From: Candolleomyces eurysporus
Lineage: Eukaryota; Basidiomycota; Agaricomycetes; Agaricales; Psathyrellaceae
DNA: 64,000 bases
Direction of reading: 5' to 3'
Assembly (NCBI GenBank): GCA_027579435.1
Contig: JANBPK010000932.1
Span: 1 to 64,000 of the forward strand
This document shows, piece by piece, positions 34,880 to 45,695 of this stretch. The notes below the pieces were generated by a model. The model made no database searches. It worked only from the letters and a program-made list of their open reading frames with translations, and was not told the origin of the DNA. Position 1 is the stretch's first letter. The number at the start of each line of letters is the position of its first letter. Position numbers and translations under genes: made by a program.

Positions 34880-36321
34880 ATGGCCCCAGCCACGAACGGA
34901 CGTGTTATCTTCAACGAGGTTCCAGAAGGTGAGTGGCCAGTTCTCCCCGTTCTCGAGTACGTATTTTCATACTATTCTCCTGCATAGGCTTTCCAGAGCC
35001 GGGAAAAACCCTCGTCTACGATGAGTCCGAGAAAATCGACGCAGACACTGTTAGTCTTGATGGAGGTTTCCTTGTGAAAACTCTTGACCTCTCAGTCGAT
35101 CCCTACATGCGAGGTCGCATGCGGAACCCTGAGGTGAAGTCGTACTCGGTGAGCTCCTTCTTTTGTTTAAGCTAGGCCCCTATCATTTACAATGTGTCTC
35201 GCAGGCAGCGTATACTCTTGGACAGCCGTGAGTATGCTTTTAAATTGAGGATTCATGCTTAATGACCACTCAATCGCCCACCAGCATCACCGGGTTTGGA
35301 GTTGGCGTTGTCGTTAGGTCAGAGTCGTCAGAGGTCAAGGTTGGCGACCATGTTTATGGGTTGCTCAGTGCGTTTCTACACCTTATTAATTCTCCTATTT
35401 CTCCTGACCAACCCTCTCTTGCGCCCCGCTCTCGATTCCTCTTATCTTCATTTGGTTGCTCGCTACAGAGTACCAACAGTATGACGTTTACAAGAGCACT
35501 GAAGGCCTTCGCATACTCGACAATAAGCACAATCTCCCATGGTCATACTTCGTCGGCGTGGCAGGTATGCCTGGCCAGACTGCGTATATGGCGTGGAAGG
35601 AATATTCAAGCGCAAAGGCGGGAGAGGTAGCGTTTGTCAGTGGTGGTGCCGGACCTGTCGGATCGTACGTCGTCTTGTTTACCCTTTTATCTGCGTTCCT
35701 CGAGCTGACCCAGGTGACCTCTTTATTCCAGATTTGTGATCCAGCTCGCCAAAGCTCAAGGTCTCAAAGTTATCGCCTCCGCTGGTTCTGAGGAGAAGGT
35801 GGAGTTCATGAAGAGCCTCGGAGCAGACGTGGCTTTCAACTACAAGACCACTAACACCCTTGAAACCCTTCAAGCGCATGGTCCTATCGATGTCTTCTGG
35901 GATAACGTTGGTGGTGAGACGCTCGAGGCTGCGTTGACTGCTGCGAACGTCCATGCAAGGTTTATCGTGCGTGGACATTTTTCCTATCATAGATGACTAC
36001 TAATTATAATGTTCTCCGTCTTATCATCGACTCATGTAGGAATGTGGCATGATCTCGGGGTACAACTCCACCCCTCCACCGATCAGGAACCTTATGCAAG
36101 TCGTAGCAAAGAGCATCTCGATCTTCGGTTTCATCGTCTCGCGCCTCTTCCACAAATACCTAGAAGCCTTCTATGAAGAGGTACCCAAGCTCGTTAGCGA
36201 GGGCAAATTGAAGTACAAGGAACAGATTTACGACGGATTGGATAAGGCGGGCCAGGCGGTGCTTGAGGTGCAGCAAGGGAAGAACTGGGGCAAAGCTGTC
36301 GTTAGGGTCGCGAAGGAGTAA
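34880..36321 (+). CDS. NADPH-dependent MDR reductase, copy 2
   Basis: Seven exons: 34880..34928, 34988..35148, 35205..35227, 35285..35367, 35469..35664, 35732..35966, 36040..36321; 342 residues. Same family as the gene at 29.8 kb: LSVDPYMRGRMRNPE, EVKVGDHVYGLL, GVAGMPGQTAYMAWKEYSSAK, the cofactor motif SGGAGPVGSFVIQLAKAQG, GSEEKVEFMKSLGADVAFNYKT, FWDNVGGETLEAAL, ECGMISGYNS and FGFIVSRLFHKYLEAFYEEV. The first four exon-exon junctions are at the same codons and phases as copy 1, but five introns of copy 1 are absent. No Ns, no breaks. Reduces activated double bonds with NADPH by family knowledge. Confidence 0.95.
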
Positions 36322-36612
36322 TGGGTATAGCAGAAATCATACGAGCATCATGTGTATTCTAACGCAATTTATTCTTCCCTGCGTCTCAGCTGCGCATGTC
36401 TCCCTGAACTTGTCGACACGAGTGTGTACGTCCCTGCAGCTTCCGATATCAATCTGGGTATATGCATGGCTAACAACACAATGATTCCTCAATAGTTGCA
36501 TGAGGTTGGAGAATTCAAGTTGGACTTATAGATGTCGTTAAACAAGAAGATGGCGAATACTCTAGGCGTTCAATTCGAACGCATCCTGTGATTCTGAGTG
36601 TCGATTCTGAAG

Positions 36613-38475
36613 CTACGAAAAATAACTCTCTACATTGATTTGACCCTGAATGTATCCTGGGGTGTTGGGGGCAGGAATCCACGTTACGCGTCCCGATACG
36701 GGACAAACCCACATGGCGAAGGCGTTCTGCCTCTGCAAAGTAGTCACCCTCCCCCGAGTATCTCCCCCATCGACTTGTCCCTTCTCTACCCCCTCTACGT
36801 GACGTCGTACGACAGAGTATATCGCTGGCCTGAACTGCGAGGGAAGTTGCCTGATGCTGCTGCCTGTGAAGGTGCGAATCGGTGTCACTGAAGAATGCCC
36901 GAATTCAAGGTCCAAAGGGTTACTCCGTTGTTCAAAGGCCGATGCGCCTTCGCAACCAGGGAATGTGAAATCACCGAGACATTCCATCTCCCATTCTTCT
37001 GTCTCACAAAGACTGAGTTTGTAGCGGCGCGCCGAGAGTGGCCTCGCGTCCGTGTCATCGTACGTCGTGTTGGAGAGGACGTCAAAGGTGAGCGTCGTCG
37101 AGGTCGACGCGTACCAAGAGGAGGGGAGGACGAATCGACACCAGGAATTATTTGTACGTTTTTGCTCAAATAATAGCGCTGTGTGAGGTGCTATACGCTG
37201 AATATCCCGCAGATTTGAGGGAGGTAGGGGTCCGTCCAGTGTTTGAGCCTGGGGTAGCGACGAAAGGGACCAAATTTCGACACGTCCGAGAGAGAGATGC
37301 AAGATGTGGTTTCGAAGTATGATAACCTATCCAATATTGTTGACAGCTGATCTTCAAAGAGGCAAGAAATGAATACCAAGAAATAAATACCAGTACTTAC
37401 CTCGACCGAACCTGCCGTCAAATGGCTCGCTCCGATATACCAGAAACGATACCGCCCATCAATAAAATCCCAGATAGCACCATAAGCGTTATTTCCCATG
37501 AAAAGGAATCTATCTGTCATCGTCATTTGCACCTCGTTCATATGTACCATGACTCGGTGGAACCCAGCACCGAAAAGGAGCGTTCCTCGCTCACGGAAAA
37601 CCGCGCCTCGAGATTGCGGTGAAATTTCATACAACTTGATGCTGTGAAAGCCACCATATGTTAGAGCGAAACAGTCCACAAAGGTTGTATCCAAGGAAGG
37701 CTTTGTACGCACAATGGATCCCAGGTGACGTCCCTGCCTCTCACTGCGATTCTCAATCCATCACGCTCAGAACCGTAAGGGCATACGTCGACCTCGATGA
37801 CTGTCTGCACGGATTTTGAAGGATGTTCACTAGATATGATGATGGGGTGGGATGCAAGTAGATTTGGAGTTTCAGGGGGNAAGCACTCCGGGGACGCGCA
37901 AGTCCCACATTTCGATGGAAACCCGGCTCGCAACGACCAGGAATCTACCCCCAGGGACAAGATAATGGATATTGGGGTGTTGACCATCCGACGCTGTCAC
38001 CTTGAGGATCCGACTATTGAGTGGACGGAGAACCTTGGATGGCGAGTGGTGCATTGCATGATGCTTTCTGATCAGCTTACACCAGCGATGAGGACCCAGA
38101 GCTGCACGTCGTAATTCGGTCAGCCCCATCTGATCGGTTGGAAAAGAGGGAAGAAAGAGGTGCCTCTGGTGGCAGAGGTACCGAAGCGCTTGCATCCATA
38201 CATGGCGCTGGTTGATGACATCGTGAAGGAATCGACACGTCTGCGCGGAACGGCAGCAGCATTAGCTCTGCACGTCAGTGTCTCCTAGTATGTGGCCTTA
38301 CCTCCCCGAGTAATAAGAGTTCCTGGGGACCTAGGTGTGAAGCAACGGAGAGCCAAAGCTCAGGGGCAAGTATCGATGCAGTAAAACTAGTAGAGACTGT
38401 CGAAGCATCGCTGGTTTCGAGTGTCATGGAGGGAGAGCGAAAGCCGAACCCAGTTGACAGCGCTCGTGAGTTCAT
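36613..38475 (-). CDS. F-box-like protein, copy F1
   Basis: Transcript order: 38302..38475, 37713..38240, 37401..37641, 36613..37326; about 550 residues. The first exon ends in the F-box-like helix LAPELWLSVASHLGPQELLLLGE and the next begins TCRFLHDVINQRHVWMQAL, the usual F-box layout. The rest has blade-like repeats: LVPGGRFLVVASRVSIEMWDL, DGLRIAVRGRDV, KLYEISPQ, MTDRFLFMGNNAYGAIWDF, GRYRFWYIG and FAMWVCPVSGRVTWIP. Presumed substrate adaptor of an SCF ubiquitin ligase (inference). The frame breaks once, at GGGGGN on the plus strand (N at 37880); dropping one base gives the correct phase to the next exon, so I take it as a consensus error. Paralogs F2 and F3 share the exon plan. Confidence 0.85.
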
Positions 38476-38569
38476 CTTCCATGGGAAACATTCGTCAGCG
38501 GATCAGGCCGCTCGCCGGGCCATACTCTTGAGTTGATAAATCGGGGAAACATTGACCATTCCCTTCAGT

Positions 38570-40463
38570 TCGTGGCAGTCGATACCACCAATTTTTCAAG
38601 CGCTACCACTAGCGCATCGGGCCTTGCTCCTGAACTATGATTTAAAATTGCATCCCATTTAGAGCCACAGAATCTTCTATCGCTCGGTAAAGTGGGAATT
38701 TGATCTATATACCAAACCTGCCATGCCCGACTCATCATGCTTCTTCTTTCTCTGTAGAAGTGCCGACAACTCCATGTTATCATTCACCAACGACATTTCT
38801 GGATTGAAGCGCTTCACCTCTTCTGCCAACGAAGACGACTATATCTTCCCTCATTTGTAATGGACGACGCAGCGCAGCTCTCTGACTTGCAGCGTGCGGC
38901 TCTGGGTCCTCATCGCTGGTGCAATCGTATCAGAAAGCAGTACAGTACCAGGGCTCAGCCCACCAGTGAGACATCTTCCTCCGAGTCGTCTGAGCCAGGA
39001 GTTCTCGAACCTTTAACTCACCAAACCTTCCGCGCAACGCACGACATCGGTCCATGGACAGCCCCCAGCATCCAGTATCTAATCCCGGGAGGCAGGTTTC
39101 TAATCGCTGCGAGCAGGGATTCAGTGCAGATGTGCGACCTTGGGGCTGTTGGGAAGCTTCACCTGGCTCTACCGCAACTGATTTCGTCGATCCCCGTCCG
39201 GTTTCTTGGACAGGAAGACAGGCTGTGGATGAGATCTGCGGCTTCTGCAAAAATCGACGTTACCTGCCTAGAAGATTCTAGGTCGGAGGCTGAAGGGGTT
39301 TTGAGGGTTGCGGTGAGGGGACGGGATAATGATCATTAGCTGGTGTAAATCCAGGATCTCCATGATGTTTGCTGCCTTAGTTTCTTTCTGGTTGCTGGTC
39401 GTGAGCTCACCCCCTTTCCCTTTCTCCTTTCTGACAAGATTCATTTGTACGAGATTAATCTTGATTCTGGGAACCCAATTTTCCTTGATCGAGGGACCCT
39501 CTTTTTGGGTCGCGGGTTTCGCGAAGCACTGGTAGGATATCATGAAGTTAGGATTTCGATCACGGACAGGTATCTCTTTATGGGAAACCCTTTTCTTCCA
39601 CTTCCCATACGGATGTTGGTTTGTTGGAGATGAGGACTGTATCGAGCTAGCTGAGGCACGTACCGGAGCTAGTTCCTCGATAACCACTCATACTCACGAG
39701 ATTTTTTNGAGCTTAGGTTGTCATGCTTCGAGGCCATATTCTACACTTCCTGCGGGGAAGTGTCCAGGTCTGGTCTATCTCCTCCCTGCCAGGGCCATGG
39801 TTTGAAGTATCAGAGGACGGACCAATACCTTCGACGAAATTGCTTGGCCTTTCAAAAATGGTTCCCCATAATGTGCTATCCTTGGACCTGGATATTCCTC
39901 CGAATTATCGCCCTCGATTTTTCTTGCATTCATCTTGGTACGCGTCGACTTCAACCACCGGTATCACCTTCGACATCCTCTTTACCCCGCGCGACGACCA
40001 GGATGTGGACCATAGCCAGCCCCATGGTTGTCGATACAGACTTCTAAGACAGGTTTTCCAGCGACGAACCACCAGCATGACCTCGATCCGGATGATTACG
40101 ACGCATGGCAAAAAGAATTTCTCGGGGGTTTCACGTTTTCAGGAGTTTTTAAAGGTTTGGTGAAGGCCGTGCTACGGAGCCATCACGACCCCGATTTTGA
40201 CGACTCGTACACGAGCCCAGTACACACGTTGATATCACAGCAAAGGCTACCAGCAGACCTTCTCCGAAACTCGAGGCTGCGGTTTATCAGTCTCCGTCGT
40301 ACCACGACAAGGGGATCCTGGAGAAGAACTTGGCAGCCCGGCGAGGGATATGCAACCAGGAGCATTGGTAGGGCGAATGTCCGGACGCGTGGTACGGCAT
40401 CCCCGCTATGATTATACAGACTACGTTCCCGGCCAGATCACCGTAGATAGGTATCTCGAGTAG
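38570..40463 (+). pseudogene. F-box-like gene, copy F2 (dead)
   Basis: Head-to-head with F1, starts about 95 nt apart. The first exon reads ..SGLAPEL-stop-FKIASHLEPQNLLSLG: the conserved Trp of the F-box (TGG in F1 and F3) is TGA at 38637-38639. Exon 2 from about 38760 is open (CRQLHVIIHQRHFWIEALHLF, IQYLIPGGRFLIAASRDSVQMCDLGAVGKL), then a stop follows GRDNDH. Later pieces IHLYEINLD, ITDRYLFMGN and VVMLRGHILHFLRGSVQVWSISSLP are recognisable but need frame changes. The true C-terminus YDYTDYVPGQITVDRYLE ends at 40463, matching F3. Several shifts are not at Ns, so this is real decay. Confidence 0.85.
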
Positions 40464-40635
40464 ATTTATTCCATTTGGCTGAATTACCAGAGTGCTTCTC
40501 CGTTCGACAAGACAGAATCTATTTTGGAGATATGTATTACAAGAGAACAACAAGATAAGATTCAGAGATTGCATATTGTAAGAACCGGTTGAGCACTGTC
40601 CATTCAAAGCGGTGTCCAATTAGTATTTAGTATAA

Positions 40636-41629
40636 TCAATACCTTCCTCCGATTTCCCCTCTTCGTTGCTCAACTCCATCGCTAGTCCCAGTATAACCCG
40701 ACTCCACGGAACCACTCGTTATCGAGGAGTCTCTGAAAGGATCCAAACCGTCCTCCTTGCTCCCAATGATGCTGACGCTCGAGCCTCCGTCTCCATAGCC
40801 CCCAGACGACCTCGACTGTGTCGGGTGCGACCCTTCACTCGATCCGAGGCCAATACCATGATCACTCGGTCGTACGGGCATGTAGCCCTCCACAGTGCTG
40901 CTGACCGGCCGCTTCCGTCGCCTCCGCTCGGATTCGGTGCTCGTGCTAGCGATGGTGGGGACGCGATCCCAACTTCGCGTGGGGTAATGGTGGCTAGGGA
41001 TCGTTCTACCTTTCAGAGCCCGCTGGACGGTTCCGTCAATCGAGGGCGTGGCCAGTGTTCCTCGACTCAGCATCGAAACGGTGCCAACCTCCGACGCAGA
41101 GTCCGTCCGGGAGCTCGAGGAAGAGGAGGAAGAGGGATCAGAGCGAGAACCATAAGAGAGTGGCAGACGCTTGAAGTAGATTAGGGCTATGAAAGCGATG
41201 AGAGAGATGAGGAGGAGGGCGTTGACAATGAGGAGAACGATGGTGGCAATGGCGAAGCTCTTGAGGCCGTCGGTTTCCGAGTAGATCAAGACGTGGCTGT
41301 TTGGACCTTGGTAGTCTGGATGGTTTGAGAAATGGGTGGGAAAGGCAGTTCCTGAGATACGAGCATCGAAACCAAGACTGGAGGCAGTCCCGGTCGGGGC
41401 GGGTACGGAGAAGGTGGTGTTGAAGGGAAAGCCGGTGGTGTTGAAAGAATCTGCTGGAGGGTCCGGCTGTAGCGCGATAGACAGAGTCGTTTGTTTAGTG
41501 ACAGTGAGTAGGTGAATGATACGGAAGACGTACGAATTGACGAGGTTCAACTCCTACGACGGCTTGGATTTGCGAGAACAGGACAGGAGTCGTCGCCAGC
41601 AGCATCCCAACAAAACTTCGGCCCATCAT
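40636..41629 (-). CDS. Single-pass Ser/Thr-rich membrane protein, copy T1
   Basis: Exons 41534..41629 and 40636..41466; 308 residues. Signal peptide MMGRSFVGMLLATTPVLFSQ, short Thr/Pro-rich outer part with N-glycosylation sequons (NTTG, NTTF), a transmembrane helix FAIATIVLLIVNALLLISLIAF.. and a polar cytoplasmic tail with a poly-Ser stretch. The tail shares GRTIPSHHYPTRSWD and TIASTSTESERRRRK with copy T2 and in part with T3. No enzyme motif. Looks like a plasma-membrane or wall-stress type surface protein; that role is inference from layout. Confidence 0.82.
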
Positions 41630-42247
41630 GTTGACCCTTGCGTTGGCGCGGCAGTCCCAGAACACAGGATAGCCAGCCCTGAACTCAAACTAGAACGGCG
41701 GTAGTCTGAGTATTACTCCTCAACGACCCAGGCGCTGGAGGAATCGACGACGACGACGATGAGGAAAATGGAAAGCTGTAAATCAGGGGCACTGCCGTCC
41801 GCAGCAACCTTTCCTCCCGACGTGGGACATTGCCAACGCGATGCGCACGGGCGGAATTGATCCCGAGGCTCACAATGCCGATCGTCGGGCGGGCCTGGAG
41901 CCTTGTCATGGCGTCGCCAGCTATGTACATAAAATATAGTAACCCAATAGTAACCTAATGTACTGGCCGAACTTTGCGTCGGGGATCAAACCTTGCTTTC
42001 ACTCAACGACATTGTTCCTCGCTTTCTGTGCCTCAGGTGTGGCGACGACCTCCCTCCCCACCTTAGAGATTCTGGACTCGAAATGACTGAATATTCTAGC
42101 CATTCAAGGTAGATTTCCCTATATAAGCCCATAGAGATGAGGATCTGAGGTCCGGGAGGCATACGAGTCGTCGAAACTGAAACCAAAACAAAATCTGACC
42201 TGACCGCGATGGTCCACTCCCGATCAAAAATTCTTTTATCATGTAGT

Positions 42248-43408
42248 CTACCTAACTCCAGTACCGCGGCCGCTGCTCTCTAGAGTTACCGAAACGCCAC
42301 TACTACTCCTAATCATGCTCGTATCCGTCTCTGCCATACTGGACTGCATGGATCTTCTGAATGGACCATCCCTTGTTTCAGTATCAGCCAAGCTGGCATC
42401 CTCGGACTCTTCCTCTACCCGAGATACCCGTTGTCTCCTCCTTCTTTCTGACTCCGTACTCGTACTGGCGATCGTCGTAACCTGGTCCCAGCTCCTTCTT
42501 GGGTAATGATGGCTGGGAATCTGCCTCCCCGCAAGGGCGCGTGGTACTGTTCCGCTAAGACTGGCCGTTGCGAGCGTTCCCTTGCCCGACTGTCTCTTGT
42601 GTGGTATGAGGCTTGTGGACGACGACGAAAAGGTCGATGGTGCATAGGAGGAAGGTTTTTGTCCACGCAAGTGCTTGAAGTAAACGAACATGGCGAATGC
42701 GAGTGCTGTGGAAATGAGAAGGGCGTTGATTACTAGCAGTATGATGGCTGCTACTCCAAACCTTCTCAGGTCTTGCATTCGGGTGTAGAGCTCATAGTCG
42801 CCAAAGGACTCAACGGTGAATGAAGATGTCGGATCCACAACCTCTGCGGCGTCTGTTGTCCCACTTCCGAAACTGCCAGTCGTCGATGGTCCGGACCCGT
42901 CCACTGTTATCAAGCTCCCGTCTATCGTGGTGGTGGAGAACCTACCTCGGGAGGTAGTGCTGGTAGTACGACCCGAGGTGGATGTTGAGGTACTGAATGC
43001 GGTAGTCGATGTACTGGTCGAAGTCCGGGTGGGCTGAGGGAAAGTAGGAGAGGAAAGAGGAGGAGGAGGGACTTCGGTTGTTTCGGTAGGGCGGGTGGAC
43101 GTGAACCCTGGAGAGCTGTCGAAAGTGGTTGAGAAATTTGGAGGTGGAGGGAGGGTATCCTTCGAGTATGATTCAACACCGATACTGTATCAAGAGGACG
43201 CCGACGAAGTAGCACTCACCGTGAACTGCCGTCCGACGAGCGTTAACTCTACAGGCACTGGGCTCGGTTTTTCAAGTTTTCCCACCTCCGTCCAACTTGG
43301 CGTGTCTTGGCGTTTAGCAATCTCGTCCGCCGCAGTCGCAAGACATGTTTGGCAGCAAAGGAGAAGATATAGAAGAGTGAGTGGCGTTCGATTCGAAACA
43401 CGGACCAT
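42248..43408 (-). CDS. Single-pass Ser/Thr-rich membrane protein, copy T2
   Basis: Exons 43220..43408 and 42248..43159; 366 residues. Signal peptide MVRVSNRTPLTLLYLLLCCQT, then ELTLVGRQFT at the intron (T1 has EPRQF at the same place). The outer segment of about 110 residues is mucin-like (runs of Pro, Ser and Thr such as TSTSTSTTAFSTSTSTSGRT). A helix FGVAAIILLVINALLISTALAF and a tail with GRQIPSHHYPRRSWD and TIASTSTESERRRRQ follow. The same gene plan as T1 and T3 indicates tandem duplication. Likely O-glycosylated outside the cell (inference). Confidence 0.85.
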
Positions 43409-43972
43409 GGTATGCATGGCCCTCATCGAGGAGCGCGCTGCCCCCNGTACGACTGATTATAGGTGGTACCAGCCCGTTCGACCGCTCGAAAAGAGTGAGA
43501 GCGGACGTGACAGTCGCACCAAGAATTAACAAGGCAGGAGTTTGTGGCGTCGACACAGTCGAGTGATGTGATGCGAACGAATGTGAGGTATGGGCGGTAG
43601 AACGAGCGCGAGCGGTAAGTCTGTGGTCTTCCCTAGCAGGCGCTGGAGACCCAACAAACGGAACGAGAGACGAGAGGAGGAGAGAGAAACAAGTGATGAT
43701 GATGGGTAACAAGGAGGAATTAGTACACAAGAGCATCAGTCGTCCATCAATCACCACAGCCTAACTGGGGTTCCCGGAGTTGATCATCACGGCTTCGAAG
43801 GCATTGGAAACGCCTTTCCCACTGTTGCCAGCGCTTGTCAATGTACTCCCGAGTTAGCGCCGCTAACCGGCATGGCACCTCGTTTGAACGTAATCACCGA
43901 CTCATGGCTTTCCTAGGAAGTCGTATACAAAGCACAGGGTTGATTACTACATTTCTCTTCTACGGCGAGTCC

Positions 43973-45010
43973 CTACCGCTCACTATCGTCGCTATACCGA
44001 CTGTACGTCGATACCGTCGTCCTCGACTTCCTGAACGGGTCTTGGGATCTCGGTACCACCACTCTTTTATCACTTCCTCCTTCTGCGCCAGCACCTCCAC
44101 TGACACCACTAGTACGGTCCGAATAATACGGCAACTGGCTCGACTGTCTGGTCGGATCCAGCACAAGGCTTTCCTCCGCCTCAACTGGAGCGTATTCAGG
44201 TGAGTCCGGTCGTAAGGCCATGCTGCTCCGCCTAGTGACTCGATGGCTTTCCGATGTCGATGCGGGTGCGATTGTGGTGTTCTGGTCCCAACTTCGACTT
44301 GTGTTATGCATCTGGTAATGCTGCGGCTGATGCTGCTGCCATCCTTTCTGCTGCCCTTGTCCTCCGAGTCCACGCATTCGTAAAGCTATAGGCACAGACT
44401 CTGCCTCGCTCAGCGGGCGCACCATCATGCTGACACGGCTGGGTGAGCCGGACCGTCGTCGAGCGGCTTGGGCTACTGTAGAGCGGTAGGTCCTCAAGCC
44501 GAGTATGAGAGCCACGGCAATTAGGATGGCGTTCAGGATGAGGAGAGATACAGCAGCGATGCCGAAGTTTCGCAGTTCATTGAGGTTTGCGTTGAGCGTT
44601 TTCACGTCGGATGCGCCGAGTTGACTCGATATTTCCGTAGCTTGGGATATAGATCCTCTGTCGGATGTGGGGCTTCCATTTGGTGAACGATTCGGTGATG
44701 TAGTCACGGTGGGAGACAAGATATCCGTAGAGGTTATAGTCTGAGTAGGGCTGGAGGTGGAGGTGGAGGTGGTGTTGTCAAAGATCGTACTGTTGGATGC
44801 TCCGGGTGGGAACTGCACTATTCGTTAGGAACTAACTGAGATGGGGCGAGCCGACCTGATTGGACGTACGGTGGTCTGCCTCGCTCTTAAAGTGACGAGA
44901 GATGGTTGGGGGCCATCGTCGCGGGTGACTGCTGATGCCCATGAAGTGCTAATTGAAAACGAGCATAGAAAAAGAAGGACGGGAGCGAAGATTTGGACAT
45001 GTGGCCTCAT
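43973..45010 (-). CDS. Single-pass Ser/Thr-rich membrane protein, copy T3
   Basis: Exons 44870..45010 and 43973..44812; 326 residues. Signal peptide MRPHVQIFAPVLLFLCSFS, junction LRARQTT|FPPGASNST, a Thr/Ser-rich outer part (TSTSTSSPTQTITSTD), helix FGIAAVSLLILNAILIAVALIL, and a tail with TSRSWDQNTTIAPASTSES. Its tail motif is more diverged and includes a Gln/His-rich stretch. I chose the acceptor TGCAG|TTCC because it closes the phase; the closer TAG would shift the frame. Confidence 0.83.
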
Positions 45011-45695
45011 AGTCTGCGAAGTCGAAATTTGGCGTCAGCCACAGGCTGCTACAAACAACTATCAAGTGAAGACGAGGAAAAGAACGAACTGAAGGGAAAG
45101 ACGGCGGGCACAAAGGCTTTGATGAAAAATCAGAAGCACTTCACATCGAGCGGCTCATTTATGGATATTGGCTTAGTGGTCAACCATCATAAACTTACCC
45201 TGCATTGACGCCTTCTGCCCGTTGTAAAGGCCTAAATTGCCCGTTGGAACTAAACTAGTCCATCGCTTGTGGGGCTCGGTTTCAACTGCCCGATACTGAG
45301 TGTGAGAATCCAGCTGATGGAGATTGGCTCATTGCCACTGTTGGTTGTGCCGTGAACCCCGGCGGACACTACCGTATATATACAAGATGGGGCACTTTGG
45401 GCCCGAGGGGAGTAGAATGGCTAGAGGGAGTGGTATGCGACGTGTCTTGGGTATGCCGTTCCAAGCGGTGTCGATACGCCGTCGCTCCGCCGCGTAGCCC
45501 AACGCCGCGTGCTTGAATGGTCAAATACATATACCCTCAACTTTAACGAAACAACTCTCAACGGTAGAAGAGGAGGTGAAGAGACACGCTGGTCGAGGTG
45601 GAAAGGTCAGAAATCGCTTCACATTCATCGACATAACACGACCACCTATGTATCCCATCAGGATAGACCGATGCTCTGGAACCTGGCGCCGAACA
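45011..45695. other. Spacer between T3 and F3
   Basis: No gene supported. A palindromic GTATATATAC lies near 45374 and could serve a core promoter, but it is 360 nt from the T3 start. Confidence 0.35.

Noticed and set aside
44813..44869. Using the TAG acceptor 5 nt upstream in T3
   Set aside because: It would shift the frame of the second exon; TGCAG keeps phase and gives the family junction.
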